A stretch of DNA of 64,000 nt from CAYFMH01 sp964344775 (GCA_964344775.1 CAYFOO010000001.1:13130-77129); one strand, 5' to 3'. Counted from the first letter of the stretch, positions 51,744 to 61,328 are shown. Translations and numbers: made by a program. The notes: generated from the letters alone by a model not told the origin.

Positions 51744-54071
51744 ATGTTTTGGGCTGACCGCATCGCTGACGAAATTCTTGCCGCACATCCTGACCAGGAA
51801 GAATTTATCGTGCGTGACGAAAAAACACTCTCTGGACGAGTACATGTAGGATCCCTGCGAGGAGTTGTAATCCACGGCCTGATTGCTCAAGTACTGAATG
51901 AAAAAGGGAAAAAAGCTAAATTTATTTTTGAGTTTAACGACTTTGATCCCATGGACGGACTCCCAATCTACCTGGATGAAACAAAGTTCGCCCCAGAAAT
52001 GGGAAAACCACTCAAAAATGTCCCCTCCCCTGATGCCAACCACAAAAACTACGCCGAATACTTTGGAGATGAATTTTTGGGAGTAATTCAAGAGCTTGGC
52101 TTTGATCCAGAAATCCCTCGAGCATCTGGACTCTATGAAAGCGGACAAGTGAATAATTGGATCCAACTAGCCCTGGAGAAAAAAGATGATATCCGAGAAA
52201 TCTACCGAGAAGTATCTGGCTCTCAAAAAAGTCCACACTGGTCCCCCGTACAAGTAATCTGTGAAAACTGTGGGCGTGTGGGAACTACGGATGTGAAAGA
52301 TTTTGATGGGAAAGAGGTAACCTACACCTGCGAAAAACATAAAGTAAAATGGGCCGAAGGTTGTGGCCATGAAGGAAAAGTTTCTCCCTTCGATGGAAAT
52401 GCCAAACTTCTCTGGAAAGTAGAATGGCCGGCTAAATGGGCAGCTTACAAAGTAGATGTAGAAGGGTCTGGAAAAGACCACAATGCTTCCGGAGGAAGTC
52501 ATGAGATCGGAGAACACATCTGTGAAAAAGTTTTTAACACTACTGTGCCCTTCAACATCCCCTATGAATTCTTTTTAATTGGTGGAAAAAAAATGTCCTC
52601 TTCAAAAGGATCCGGAGCTACGGCTCGAGAGGTAGCGGATACCCTCCCGCCAGAATTGTTGAGATTTTTGATGATCCGGACAGAACCGAGAAAACCGATT
52701 GAATTTAATCCAGAAGGAGAAACCATTCCCCGACTTTTTGATGAGCACGATCGAGCCGCAAATGAATATTTTTTGGGTGAAAAAAGTACTTTTCCGGATC
52801 TGGGAAGATGTTTCTTTCTTTCTCAAATAGATCTGAATAAAAAGCCGGTAGAAAAATATCTGCCGAGATTTTCAAAGCTCGTTTTTGCGATCCAAATCCC
52901 TCGTCTGGATATCCAGAAAGAAGTTGCCGAATGGAAAGGATCACCACTTACAAAAGATGACCTCGAAGAATTAGAACTAAGAATAAAATATGCCAAACGT
53001 TGGATCGAAGACTTCGCTCCAGAAAACTACCTCTTCAAAATCTCTGACGAAATACCTGAGAGAGCCGACGAATTAACCGATGCACAAAAAGACGTACTCA
53101 AAAAAATGGCCGAACAATTGGCTCGAGTCGAATGGGAAGGCGAAAATATCCATGGTGCACTACACGGAATAAAAGAAGAATCTGGACTCTCACCACGGGA
53201 GTTTTTTGCTACCATTTATTTACCAATTTTGGGACGAGATTCTGGTCCACAAGCTGGATGGTTGATCTCTGCTCTAGAAAAAGAGTGGGTACTCAAAAGA
53301 TTTGAAGAAGTGAGTAAAAAGAGTAAAAAATCAATACTTTCGTCCCTTGAAGAGTTAGCAGGAAAAACAAAAGATGAAAAAATATTCCATATTGCCCCCG
53401 CATTTTTTGAGAAATTCCCAGAAGCTAAATTGGCAATTATTACGGTCAAAAAAACAGACAATTCTACAAAAAATCCCGATATAGAAAAATTCCTCCGTGA
53501 AACTGAAAAAGCCTTTTCTTTAGAGGGAGAAATTCCTACCCATCCACGAATAGAATGCTGGAGAGAGGCTTATAGATCTTTTGGGATGAAACCAAGTGAG
53601 TTTCGCTCTTCTATCGAAGGTCTAGTAAGAAGAGTAAAAGCAAACAAACCACTCCCACTGATTAATCCTCTAGTTGATATTTATAATGCTATTTCAATTA
53701 AGCATCTCCTCCCAGCAGGAGGGGAAGATTTGGATAAAATTGAAGGAGCTCTACAACTTAATTTTGCTGAGGGGACGGAAGAATTTTTTAGTATTGGAAG
53801 TGAAAAAAATGAGCCTCCTAAAAAAGGAGAACTGGTCTATCAAGATGATAAAAATATAGTTTGCCGTTCGTGGAATTGGAGGGAAGCAGATAGGACAAAA
53901 TTAACACCAAAAACAACAGAAGCAGTCTTAATTTTGGAAGCTTTGCCACCAACAAAAACATCCGAGCTAGAATCTGCGGCAAAAGAGCTAGAAGAAAAAA
54001 TAAATAAATTTTTAGGTGGAGAAATCAAAATAGAAATACTTTCTAATCAAAAAAATCATTGCTACCTTTAA
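51744..54071 (+). CDS. lysS: class I lysyl-tRNA synthetase fused to a B3/4-like domain
   Basis: 775 residues. Residues 1 to about 525 are class I LysRS: RVHVGSLRGVVIHGL (HIGH), zinc-type Cys (CENCG), GSGKDHNASGGSHEIG, KKMSSSKGSG (KMSKS). The last 230 residues add a domain with YRSFGMKPSEFRSSIEGLVRRV, NPLVDIYNAISIKHLLPAGGEDLDKI and CRSWNWREADRTKLT, resembling the B3/4 domain of PheRS beta, the site of Tyr-tRNA(Phe) editing. Usual class I LysRS is about 500-550 residues. A cis-editing or trans-deacylase role is inference. Confidence 0.9.
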   Translation: MFWADRIADEILAAHPDQEEFIVRDEKTLSGRVHVGSLRGVVIHGLIAQVLNEKGKKAKFIFEFNDFDPMDGLPIYLDETKFAPEMGKPLKNVPSPDANHKNYAEYFGDEFLGVIQELGFDPEIPRASGLYESGQVNNWIQLALEKKDDIREIYREVSGSQKSPHWSPVQVICENCGRVGTTDVKDFDGKEVTYTCEKHKVKWAEGCGHEGKVSPFDGNAKLLWKVEWPAKWAAYKVDVEGSGKDHNASGGSHEIGEHICEKVFNTTVPFNIPYEFFLIGGKKMSSSKGSGATAREVADTLPPELLRFLMIRTEPRKPIEFNPEGETIPRLFDEHDRAANEYFLGEKSTFPDLGRCFFLSQIDLNKKPVEKYLPRFSKLVFAIQIPRLDIQKEVAEWKGSPLTKDDLEELELRIKYAKRWIEDFAPENYLFKISDEIPERADELTDAQKDVLKKMAEQLARVEWEGENIHGALHGIKEESGLSPREFFATIYLPILGRDSGPQAGWLISALEKEWVLKRFEEVSKKSKKSILSSLEELAGKTKDEKIFHIAPAFFEKFPEAKLAIITVKKTDNSTKNPDIEKFLRETEKAFSLEGEIPTHPRIECWREAYRSFGMKPSEFRSSIEGLVRRVKANKPLPLINPLVDIYNAISIKHLLPAGGEDLDKIEGALQLNFAEGTEEFFSIGSEKNEPPKKGELVYQDDKNIVCRSWNWREADRTKLTPKTTEAVLILEALPPTKTSELESAAKELEEKINKFLGGEIKIEILSNQKNHCYL

Positions 54072-54072
54072 A

Positions 54073-54116
54073 GAGAACAAAAAGAACCTCAAACTGTTTG
54101 TTCAAGGCTCTCTTTT
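54073..54116. terminator. probable bidirectional terminator
   Basis: AAAGAGA...TCTCTTTT around an inner GAAC/GTTC-type stem; between convergent lysS and the small lipoprotein. Confidence 0.5.
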
Positions 54117-54132
54117 GATGTGCAAAAATAAA

Positions 54133-54330
54133 TTACGCACCAGCTTCTTCCATCATTTCCCCTTCTAATTCCATTTCTACTTCGATCGCTTCTGCGTCTT
54201 CAGCAGGTGCAGCAGCTTCTTCTGCAGCAGGAACTTCAACAGCTGGAGCTTCAGGAGCAGGTTCTGTTGGTTTTTGTGGCATACATCCGACCAGGGCAAA
54301 TGCAAGCACGAGAGCCATAATCTTTTTCAT
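54133..54330 (-). CDS. small Ala/Glu/Pro-rich lipoprotein
   Basis: 65 residues: signal MKKIMALVLAFALVGC with lipobox, then PQKPTEPAPEAPAVEVPAAEE and an acidic tail. Likely disordered and surface-exposed. Function unknown; abundant small lipoproteins of this kind occur in many CPR genomes. Confidence 0.75.
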   Translation of the reverse strand: MKKIMALVLAFALVGCMPQKPTEPAPEAPAVEVPAAEEAAAPAEDAEAIEVEMELEGEMMEEAGA

Positions 54331-54669
54331 GATTTAGAGGGTTAGATAATACATTTTTTCTTATTTTCTCAAGATGGTTAGTTCTTTATCTCACCCCCTG
54401 AAAAATTAAGAAATACAAAGATTAGCCAAATTTTACTGATACAACTGGCTTCCGTCAAATTTTAAAAAATTGGCGAATCATACCAATTTCAACTAGGAAG
54501 TATTATATTTCCGTCTACGTAATTTTTAAAAACTAATTATACAAACTTCCCACTACGCTCTTCTTTCCTTTGTTTACCAGCTTCGCCCGACCTTCGTCCC
54601 GAGGACTCGGGACTTCGGTGGGGGGACCAGGACAGGTCGTCGGACAGATGGCGAGATCGATTTTTTGAA
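54331..54669. repeat. gene-free stretch with GTCCCGAG palindrome
   Basis: No gene seen. Holds the GTCCCGAG-GA-CTCGGGAC palindrome (54596-54613), identical to 13234-13251, and nearby CGAC and GGACAGG sequence. Otherwise AT-rich without recognisable RNA genes. Confidence 0.6.
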
Positions 54670-55905
54670 TTATTCTTTGCACGAAACCAGGTTTGCTTGC
54701 CGAGCACAGACGATGTCTTTGTAGAGAAGCGTTTCTTCGAGTTGGGCATTGATCTCTAGGATAGTTTGAAAGGTGTATTCCAATTTTTTCGCAAAGCCGT
54801 CGGTTCTGATCCCAGAGATGTGTTTCGCTCGATCGATGAGGTAGTTTCGATCGTTTCTCCATTTTTGGTGCCGTGTTTCAAAGTGTCGTTCATGAGGCCG
54901 AGCTTGAGTCCATTCTTCGATAGTTCTGGTTTCTCCTGCGGTTTCCTTGACCTTGATCCCGGCCATCAGCCATTTGATGGGATCGGACAAAAATTTTGTA
55001 GCTTTAAATTTTTCCCAAAATCGTTCTCGTTGGAGATAAAATTTTGGCAAAGGGAGGAGATCTTCGATCAAATAGTAAAAAGGATAAAAATCATCCGTGT
55101 TAATGGTTTTGTGCGATCGGGCGAAGGCTTTTTTGAATTCTTGCGATATTTTGAGCGGGAGAGGAAGAGGTTCGTCTGCGTGACCGTATTGGACGGAATA
55201 GTTTTCTGATCGAACATCTGCCGTGTCCTGTTTCTCCAGTAATTCCCGCGAATTTTTGAGGAGCGGAGGAATAATTTTATCTTTTCTTTGAATTTCTTCA
55301 TCTTTGCAGATTCTTTGATTTTGTAGATTTAGCTCCAGGTAGAGTTTTTCGGCTAGTTCTTTGGCACTGGCCGAATTAAACACCACTGATTTTGAGGTCC
55401 GGAGTGGCTGGATAGCTGCTGGGAGAATGTTTATCAACATATCTTCATGAAAAGCAAAAACAGCCTCGGTTTTTTGCTCGAATTCATCAGAAAAGCAGGC
55501 TTCGTGGTCTTGCATGCTTGTTTTTCTTCGAAATTCATCAATCCGTGGAAGGACGTCCAGATATTTATTTAATGCTGCAGGAAATTCATCTGGAAACGCG
55601 GCAAAATATTTATCAATCGTTCGGAGTTTTTGAGAGAGGAGGTAGAATCTTTTGAATCGAGGAGAGTATTCGATATCACTGATATCTTTTGTAAGTTCTG
55701 TGAAAATTGGAACGGGGACACTGGGACATCTGGCTATTTCTTTGGGCAGTTCCACTTCCTTCAGGTGTTGCAGCTGGAATTCTGCCTGTGGAGTCAGATC
55801 TTCCAGAGTTTTTGGTGGTATGCATTTGGGATTACCCACATTTTCCTCTTCTGCGAAGGTCAATGCTGGAGTAAAAAGAATGATAAAAATAATCAGTTTT
55901 TTCAT
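54670..55905 (-). CDS. secreted protein of unknown function, third of a three-gene operon
   Basis: 411 residues with a signal peptide (LIIFIILFTPALTFA). Mature part is mostly helical with scattered Cys (KCIPPK, IARCPS, EACFSD, QRICKD, IVCARQANLVSC) that could form disulfides outside the membrane. Starts by ATGA overlap with the upstream gene (55902-55905). No family recognised. Confidence 0.7.
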   Translation of the reverse strand: MKKLIIFIILFTPALTFAEEENVGNPKCIPPKTLEDLTPQAEFQLQHLKEVELPKEIARCPSVPVPIFTELTKDISDIEYSPRFKRFYLLSQKLRTIDKYFAAFPDEFPAALNKYLDVLPRIDEFRRKTSMQDHEACFSDEFEQKTEAVFAFHEDMLINILPAAIQPLRTSKSVVFNSASAKELAEKLYLELNLQNQRICKDEEIQRKDKIIPPLLKNSRELLEKQDTADVRSENYSVQYGHADEPLPLPLKISQEFKKAFARSHKTINTDDFYPFYYLIEDLLPLPKFYLQRERFWEKFKATKFLSDPIKWLMAGIKVKETAGETRTIEEWTQARPHERHFETRHQKWRNDRNYLIDRAKHISGIRTDGFAKKLEYTFQTILEINAQLEETLLYKDIVCARQANLVSCKE

Positions 55906-57257
55906 AATTTTTTTGGCTTGTGGGCTAGATCTTTAAAAATTTTCTTCAGCTTCACGACCTGATCGTACCAGGCAAAGAAATCATCGTTCCAATAATCAAT
56001 CACTCGGAGAATGCGGACAAAATACTGCTGTTCCGGTTCCATGGTGGCAGCTTTTTTGATCGCATCCAGGTGTTGTTCCCAATCTTCTGTTCGCATAATT
56101 GTACATTCTTCCATTAGTTCGTCACTGTATTTTTTTGTGAGGTTGTATTTTCCTTTTCTCGCTTCTTCCAGTCGATTGAGGCAGGAAGTTTCCAGGCGAA
56201 TTCGATCTTCTAGTCCAGCGAACCTTTTTCCGATTAATTCCCGGTTATTTATTTCTACTTCTAGATCAGCTTTTTGGATGGGAGCTTTCAGAATTTTCTG
56301 ACTGTAGAGATCTCCAATATCCGGGAGGTAGTACCAGCCGGACTGCTGAAAAAGGCGGGTGTTGTTACATTCTGCCACTTGCGAGAGATCAGCGAGTTTA
56401 TATTCAAGAACATTTTTCATATTGGCAAAATTTCCTGCAATGAATCCATCCTCTTCAGAATAATCATTTGGATTGGTGGTGAGCTGACTTTCTGTATTAC
56501 AGTTGCCTTTGTAGCAGGGGAATTTTTCTTTGAATCCATCCATCCAGGTGGGCCAATCTCCGGTTTCTATATCTTCCTCTTCATCCCTTTCTTCATCTTT
56601 ATTTTCGGTATCCTCTTCTCCCTCATCCTCACCTATTCGAGAACGATATTTCTTCGATTTTTCATACACAAATTCTGGTTTCGGTTGATCTTTTTTGTAG
56701 GCTTTTTCTCCGAAAATGAGTTCATCAATTTCATCTAGATCGTCGATCAGATCGTAGGGATATTGATCATCAGCTTTTCCCATTTTTCTGTCCGAGTGGA
56801 TACTCATGTGATTCAATCGTTCTTTGAGATAATCTTCAAACCACAGCAGCTCCCGTTCAAATTTCATCACATCTTTTGCCCGAGCAGCCCATTCTTGTTG
56901 AGATTGTATGCTCCAATGAATTTGTTCAATTTCTTCTAATTTTTTTTCACCTTCATGACTTTGTTCCCATCGTTCTAGTGTTTGGAGTTTTGGGCAGGAG
57001 ATATTCTTAAAAGTATCTTCTTCTAGGGTGTCAGGGTTATCCCAATTGGCTTTTCGATTTTGCACTCGCTTACAGACACTTTCTTCGTGTTCCTGAGTCA
57101 TGGAATTTGTTTTTTCATAGATTCTTTTGTAGAGATCTTGAAAATCCTTGAGAGCGTTTGTTTCTACGGGAAAAATAAAAATTCCAATTATCATAATTTC
57201 TCGGAAAACTTTCCAAATTTTTGAATTTTGAATTTTGAATTTTGAATTTTTAATCAT
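55902..57257 (-). CDS. secreted protein of unknown function, second of a three-gene operon
   Basis: About 451 residues from the ATG at 57257, which overlaps the upstream stop; the ATG at 57194 gives a cleaner signal peptide (MIIGIFIFPVETNA). The first residues (IKNSKFKIQNSKIWK) come from an AAATTCAAAATTC-type dispersed repeat. Helical, charged, with Cys (ESVCKRV, ISCPKLQ, FPCYKGNC, VAECNN) and an acidic middle. No family recognised. Confidence 0.7.
   Translation of the reverse strand: MIKNSKFKIQNSKIWKVFREIMIIGIFIFPVETNALKDFQDLYKRIYEKTNSMTQEHEESVCKRVQNRKANWDNPDTLEEDTFKNISCPKLQTLERWEQSHEGEKKLEEIEQIHWSIQSQQEWAARAKDVMKFERELLWFEDYLKERLNHMSIHSDRKMGKADDQYPYDLIDDLDEIDELIFGEKAYKKDQPKPEFVYEKSKKYRSRIGEDEGEEDTENKDEERDEEEDIETGDWPTWMDGFKEKFPCYKGNCNTESQLTTNPNDYSEEDGFIAGNFANMKNVLEYKLADLSQVAECNNTRLFQQSGWYYLPDIGDLYSQKILKAPIQKADLEVEINNRELIGKRFAGLEDRIRLETSCLNRLEEARKGKYNLTKKYSDELMEECTIMRTEDWEQHLDAIKKAATMEPEQQYFVRILRVIDYWNDDFFAWYDQVVKLKKIFKDLAHKPKKL
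57217..57252 (-). repeat. AAATTCAAAATTC repeat at the gene start
   Basis: Tandem TTTTGAATTTTGAATTTTGA units encoding KFKIQNSK on the gene strand. Confidence 0.65.
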
Positions 57258-58089
57258 TGGTGGTGATGAGTTCTTCATAATCCTCTCCGGCATGTTGGTC
57301 GCAGAGTTCTGAGGCGGCGTAGTTAAATTTGTCCGGGAATTTGTAGATGGCTTTTCGGAGGATGGTGCTCATGGCATGTGTTTTTTTGAGAGCCTCCCAG
57401 ATGGTGGTGAGCCACATGTGAAATCGGTAATTTTGTTCCCATTTTTGATAACGATAGAGAGTTTCGAAGAGGGCTTTTTTTGATTTTTCTAGTTCAGCTC
57501 TGTGCTTTCCTTTATTGCCTCGGTCTGCTTCAAAAAAGCCCACGTTAGTTTTTTCTTCGAATTGTTTTTCTGCATGGGATTCATCCAGGATCTTCCATTC
57601 GATGTATTCTTGGTAGGCACAAAACTCGTTCATCACGGTTTCTGTGACATGACAGGCAGAATAAAATTTATCAATCGTGGGATTATAGTCTTCTGTGGGG
57701 CACATGCTCTCGTATCCGTTGTTGATCTGAGATTTTATCGTCTCCTGCATGTTTTCAGAGGGTGTGCATTCATCGTTTCTTTCGATGTCTTCGAAGTTGG
57801 CCGTGCTGGGAATTTCTTTCCAGATACGGGTAAAGTCCGCATTCATATGATTGATCGATTGGGCCATGGCGTCATTGAAGAGGCAGTTGATCTTTTTTTG
57901 ATATTTTTCCTGTGCTTGAACAAGTGGCTCATCTAGTGAATAACTCAAAGAAGAGTGGCACAGCTGCTTCTGCGTCATTTCTGCGAAGTTGTCTCGGAGC
58001 CCACTGTCTAAAGAAAAAGCTGCAGGAACTTGAAAGATGAATGTTCCGAGCAAAAATATGGAAATGACCCTTTTTTTGTTTTTGTTCAC
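57250..58089 (-). CDS. secreted protein of unknown function, first of a three-gene operon
   Basis: 279 residues with signal peptide (VISIFLLGTFIFQVPAAFS). Helical, many Cys (KQLCHSS, KINCLF, DECTPS, SMCPTED, YSACHVTE, EFCAYQ, SELCDQ). An aromatic helix YRYQKWEQNYRFHMWLTTIW recalls the Trp-rich helices of the two downstream proteins. The three look like a co-secreted set; function unknown. Confidence 0.7.
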   Translation of the reverse strand: MNKNKKRVISIFLLGTFIFQVPAAFSLDSGLRDNFAEMTQKQLCHSSLSYSLDEPLVQAQEKYQKKINCLFNDAMAQSINHMNADFTRIWKEIPSTANFEDIERNDECTPSENMQETIKSQINNGYESMCPTEDYNPTIDKFYSACHVTETVMNEFCAYQEYIEWKILDESHAEKQFEEKTNVGFFEADRGNKGKHRAELEKSKKALFETLYRYQKWEQNYRFHMWLTTIWEALKKTHAMSTILRKAIYKFPDKFNYAASELCDQHAGEDYEELITTND

Positions 58090-58162
58090 GAGGATATTTT
58101 AGAGGATCAATTTGGGTTTTTCAATGAACAATTAAATAATCGAAAACAAAAAATTAAAAATC

Positions 58163-58190
58163 GTAGGGACGTGTCGCGACACGTCCCTAC
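58163..58190. repeat. perfect 28-bp palindrome
   Basis: GTAGGGACGTGTCG and its exact reverse complement; same family as the copy inside tilS. Confidence 0.85.
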
Positions 58191-58213
58191 TGGGGGATTG
58201 TTTTTTAATTTTT

Positions 58214-58241
58214 TTGACAACTTGTGAGAAATCCTTACATT
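58214..58241 (+). promoter_or_regulatory. rpmA promoter
   Basis: TTGACA (58214-58219), a 16-bp spacer and TACATT (58236-58241). Confidence 0.65.
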
Positions 58242-58270
58242 GCATTGGCATTTTTAACCTAAACTAAAAA

Positions 58271-58549
58271 ATGGCTCACAAAAAAGCAGGTGGTTCCAGT
58301 AAAAACGGTCGAGACTCCAACGCCAAAAGACGTGGAGTGAAGAGATTTGGTGGACACAAGGTTGAAGCCGGAGAAATCCTCGTACGTCAAAAAGGAACCA
58401 AGCTTCGTCCTGGAGAAAATGTAGGAATGGGGAAAGATTTTACGCTTTTTGCAGAAATTGCTGGGAAAGTAACCTTTTCAGAAAAAGCAATTCGCCGGTT
58501 TGATGGACGGAGATACCCGAAACGGTTTGTGAGTGTGATGCCAGCATAG
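58271..58549 (+). CDS. rpmA: 50S ribosomal protein L27
   Basis: 92 residues: [20 protein letters not shown] and [25 protein letters not shown], the standard L27 with its N-terminal tail reaching the peptidyl-transferase centre. L21, usually just before it, is absent here. Confidence 0.98.
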   Translation: MAHKKAGGSSKNGRDSNAKRRGVKRFGGHKVEAGEILVRQKGTKLRPGENVGMGKDFTLFAEIAGKVTFSEKAIRRFDGRRYPKRFVSVMPA

Positions 58550-58573
58550 GTAGAACTTAGTTTTTAGAGCTTA

Positions 58574-58619
58574 GCCATCGCCATTCGGCGAGGCTACTAC
58601 GCTGGAGAGCGTACGTAGA
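58574..58619. repeat. CCATCGCC hairpin element
   Basis: TCGCC-ATTC-GGCGA followed by a TACG..CGTA-type hairpin; matches 2886-2930. Confidence 0.65.
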
Positions 58620-58747
58620 ACTTAGAGAAATTCGAAGTTCTTTTTTTTACAGATTTGAATAAATAAAATAAATATTTACAATCTTAAAAACTTAATTTTA
58701 ATATTTAAAACTAAGTTCTAACAACTAATCTCTAAGTTCTAGTAACT

Positions 58748-59344
58748 ATGGTAGAAACTTCAGAAAATCTTGATGGTTTGCTCATGGGAGATGTCTCAGA
58801 GGAAGTGACTGAGACTGATGAGCAGTTTGCTGCCCGGCTGGCGGCTACTCAGCAAAAAATCGCACAAGCCAAAAAAGACGAGAAGAAATCAAAAGATTTT
58901 GACCAAAAACTTTCCAAAATCATTGCCCAGTTGGCTCACGAACATTTGGATTTTGTTATTTTTCTCATCGACAATGAAGTTCCTTCGCTCACGGTACTAG
59001 CCTTGATTTCTATCGTAAACGAGGAGGCTGGAAAGATTTGCTTTGTTGAATTTGATAAATTTATTGAAGAAAAAGCCGATTTTTCCCTGGCAAAATTTAA
59101 TGACCCAAAGATTGAGGAAAAAATTTCTTATTGGTGGACTTTTATTTTTGCAGCAGAGCATTGTTCGAAAACTACAAAGCTGAAATCTTTCCGGGGTAAA
59201 GAAGATTTTGTAAAAACACTTTCCAAAAACATGGCAGATTTATTGGTGTTTTTCCTTCAAAAAAACCAAGTAAGAGAATTCGAGAAAGAAAAGCTCGAGC
59301 AAGTGCTAGAGAAGTACGAAAAGATGATTTTTACAGAAGATTAA
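58748..59344 (+). CDS. hypothetical soluble protein (198 aa)
   Basis: MVETSENLDGLLMGDVSEEVTETDEQFAARLAATQQ... then a helical domain (DFVIFLIDNEVPSLTVLALISIVNEEAGKICF, YWWTFIFAAEHC). No signal peptide; the hydrophobic stretch seems to belong to a soluble helical fold. No family recognised. Stop overlaps the convergent transporter gene. Confidence 0.6.
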   Translation: MVETSENLDGLLMGDVSEEVTETDEQFAARLAATQQKIAQAKKDEKKSKDFDQKLSKIIAQLAHEHLDFVIFLIDNEVPSLTVLALISIVNEEAGKICFVEFDKFIEEKADFSLAKFNDPKIEEKISYWWTFIFAAEHCSKTTKLKSFRGKEDFVKTLSKNMADLLVFFLQKNQVREFEKEKLEQVLEKYEKMIFTED

Positions 59345-60666
59345 TTTTCTGCAGGAATAACGGTAAGTTCAACCGCTTCTATTTTTTCGTTTTCTGCTTT
59401 TTTTACCAGAAAAATAAACCGAGTGCCATCGTGAGCTTTTATTTCGATCTTTTCCCCGGTGGTTGGAAAATACTCTAATTTCTCGAGAATCAGATATCCC
59501 AAACTTTTATTTTCTGCTTCCAGGTCCCAGGGAAACCTTTCTGGAGCTTCATTATCTAATTCTTCCTTTAGAAATTCTTCAATTTGTTCCAATTCCACAT
59601 CGGCTGCACAAAAGAATTTCCTTTTTCCGATTCTGCGAATAGGTGCTTCTGATTCATCTTGTTCATCCTGGATTTCTCCAAAGATTTCTTCCAATACGTC
59701 TTCCATCGTGATTAGTCCGACGGTTCCACCGTGTTCATCCAAAACCAGAGCCAGGTGGGATTTCTGTGTTTGGAATTCGTGGAGTAGCGTGTCGATCTTC
59801 ATTGTCACGGGAATCTTCATTGGTTTCAGTAGACGCAGGTTTGCCACTTTTTTTGATTTCACTTCTTTTTCAGCCAATCCATCGGCAATCGCATGAATGG
59901 TTAAAATTCCAATTACTTGATCCAGCTCTTCATGATAAATAGGGATCCGTGAAAATTTATTTTCCGAATTTTTTTTGAGTGCCTCCAGTACCGGGGTATC
60001 ATCCTCTAGAGCAAAAATTTTTGATCGAGGGGTCATAATACTATCGACTGAGTGTTCATTGAATTCCAGTACTTTTTCCACCATTTCTTTTTCTGCAGTT
60101 TCAATCTCGCCCTCTCGTTCAGAAAGCTCGATTGCGGCTTTTAGTTCGTCTTCTGATAACCCATGTTTTAGTTCTGTGTGTCCAGAAAATTTTGCCACCA
60201 GTTTCGAGAGTGGAGAGACAATTGGAAAAAGGAGAAATTGCAAAAAAGAAAGAACTGGGGTGACAAGCAGAGAAAATCTCACGGCGTGTTTGTGTGCTAG
60301 AGCTTTTGGTGTGATTTCTCCGAAAAGGAGTAGCAAAAAGGTCATCACTCCCGTCACCACTCCGATAATGAGGGCTGTTTCTTCTCCATATCCTCGATGG
60401 TAGGCAATATTAGTACCCATGAGGGTAGCGAGAGCTGAGGCGGCTACGTTTACCACATTATTTCCGATCAAGATGGTCACCAGCAGTTTTGACGGATCAG
60501 ATTTGAGTCTCTCTAGTCGTTCGATTTGGCGTAGTTTCTTCTTCGAATTCGTGTTTTGCTTGAGGGCATGGATTTTTTCTGATCCCAACGAAAAAAGTGC
60601 GATTTCCGCACCAGAAAAGAATCCGGAGAGAACCAATAAAAGTATCAGCAGGGGGACTTCGTCCAT
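59341..60666 (-). CDS. CNNM/CorC-type transporter (CBS domains)
   Basis: 441 residues: DUF21/CNNM membrane domain with four hydrophobic segments (about 1-180; SGAEIALFSLGSEKI, EITPKALAHKHAVRF), two CBS domains (VDSIMTPRSKIFALEDD, GTVGLITMEDVLEEIFGEIQDE) and a CorC_HlyC C-terminal domain. Family linked to Mg2+ export or hemolysin-like functions; ion not proven here. Confidence 0.92.
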   Translation of the reverse strand: MDEVPLLILLLVLSGFFSGAEIALFSLGSEKIHALKQNTNSKKKLRQIERLERLKSDPSKLLVTILIGNNVVNVAASALATLMGTNIAYHRGYGEETALIIGVVTGVMTFLLLLFGEITPKALAHKHAVRFSLLVTPVLSFLQFLLFPIVSPLSKLVAKFSGHTELKHGLSEDELKAAIELSEREGEIETAEKEMVEKVLEFNEHSVDSIMTPRSKIFALEDDTPVLEALKKNSENKFSRIPIYHEELDQVIGILTIHAIADGLAEKEVKSKKVANLRLLKPMKIPVTMKIDTLLHEFQTQKSHLALVLDEHGGTVGLITMEDVLEEIFGEIQDEQDESEAPIRRIGKRKFFCAADVELEQIEEFLKEELDNEAPERFPWDLEAENKSLGYLILEKLEYFPTTGEKIEIKAHDGTRFIFLVKKAENEKIEAVELTVIPAEN

Positions 60667-60888
60667 AGAAAAAAGTTTTTAGTTTTTCGTTATTTAGTTT
60701 TTAGTTATCAACAATTTGAAGTAAACCTAAATTTAGAGACTGCGGCTATTGTGTAGTAAATCAGCGGAAATTGCAAGGGGATTTTTTTGGACGATTATTA
60801 ATGACGGAAGAATAGGGGGGCCATCCTACTGCAAACTTTACAAATGAATATGAGCTTTGGAGGATACGTTAAAAATTACGAGAATTAT
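60667..60888. other. gene-free stretch
   Basis: 222 bases before the rpsS promoter with no ORF, tRNA or clear hairpin recognised; begins with TTTTTAGTTTTTCG low-complexity sequence. Confidence 0.4.
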
Positions 60889-60916
60889 TTGACAACTCCT
60901 TTCATAAACATAGAAT
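60889..60916 (+). promoter_or_regulatory. promoter of rpsS-rplV-rpsC
   Basis: TTGACA (60889-60894), a 16-bp spacer and TAGAAT (60911-60916); identical hexamers and spacing to the rplX promoter. Confidence 0.75.
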
Positions 60917-60941
60917 CACGCGGCTTTAATCCCTAAATTCG

Positions 60942-61211
60942 ATGACAAGATCCTCAAAGAAAGGGCCATACGTAGATCCTCGCCTCATGAAAAAGGTGAA
61001 TGCTATGGAGGCAGCTGGCCAAAAAAAGGTAATCAAAACCTGGTCACGGGCTTGTGTGATTGCTCCAGAGTTTGTGGGGCACACGTTTGGGGTGCATAAT
61101 GGGAAGGAGCATATTCCGGTTTTTTGCTCAGAATCTATGGTGGGGCACAGACTGGGAGAGTTCTCTCCAACTCGTAGATTTAGGAGTCATGGAGGGAAAT
61201 TAGCGAAGTAA
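60942..61211 (+). CDS. rpsS: 30S ribosomal protein S19
   Basis: 89 residues: [62 protein letters not shown]. First gene of a truncated S10-type cluster: S10, L3, L4, L23 and L2 do not precede it. Confidence 0.98.
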   Translation: MTRSSKKGPYVDPRLMKKVNAMEAAGQKKVIKTWSRACVIAPEFVGHTFGVHNGKEHIPVFCSESMVGHRLGEFSPTRRFRSHGGKLAK

Positions 61212-61214
61212 AAA

Positions 61215-61302
61215 AGTGGGAAGTTGTAGGTTGTAAGTTGTAAGGCATAATTCAATTTTTAAAATCCCTACAACCTATTACCTACCACTTACAACCTGAA
61301 AA
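61215..61302. repeat. GTTGTAGGTTGTAAG inverted repeat between rpsS and rplV
   Basis: Arms GTTGTAGGTTGTAAG and CTTACAACC-type; resembles the outer arms at 13166-13289, also within a ribosomal operon. Confidence 0.65.
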
Positions 61303-61328
61303 ATTTATAACTCAATTTAAAATTATTA

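Noticed and set aside
54331..54595. tRNA or small RNA in the gene-free stretch
   Set aside because: No T-arm-like sequence or cloverleaf could be recognised by eye.
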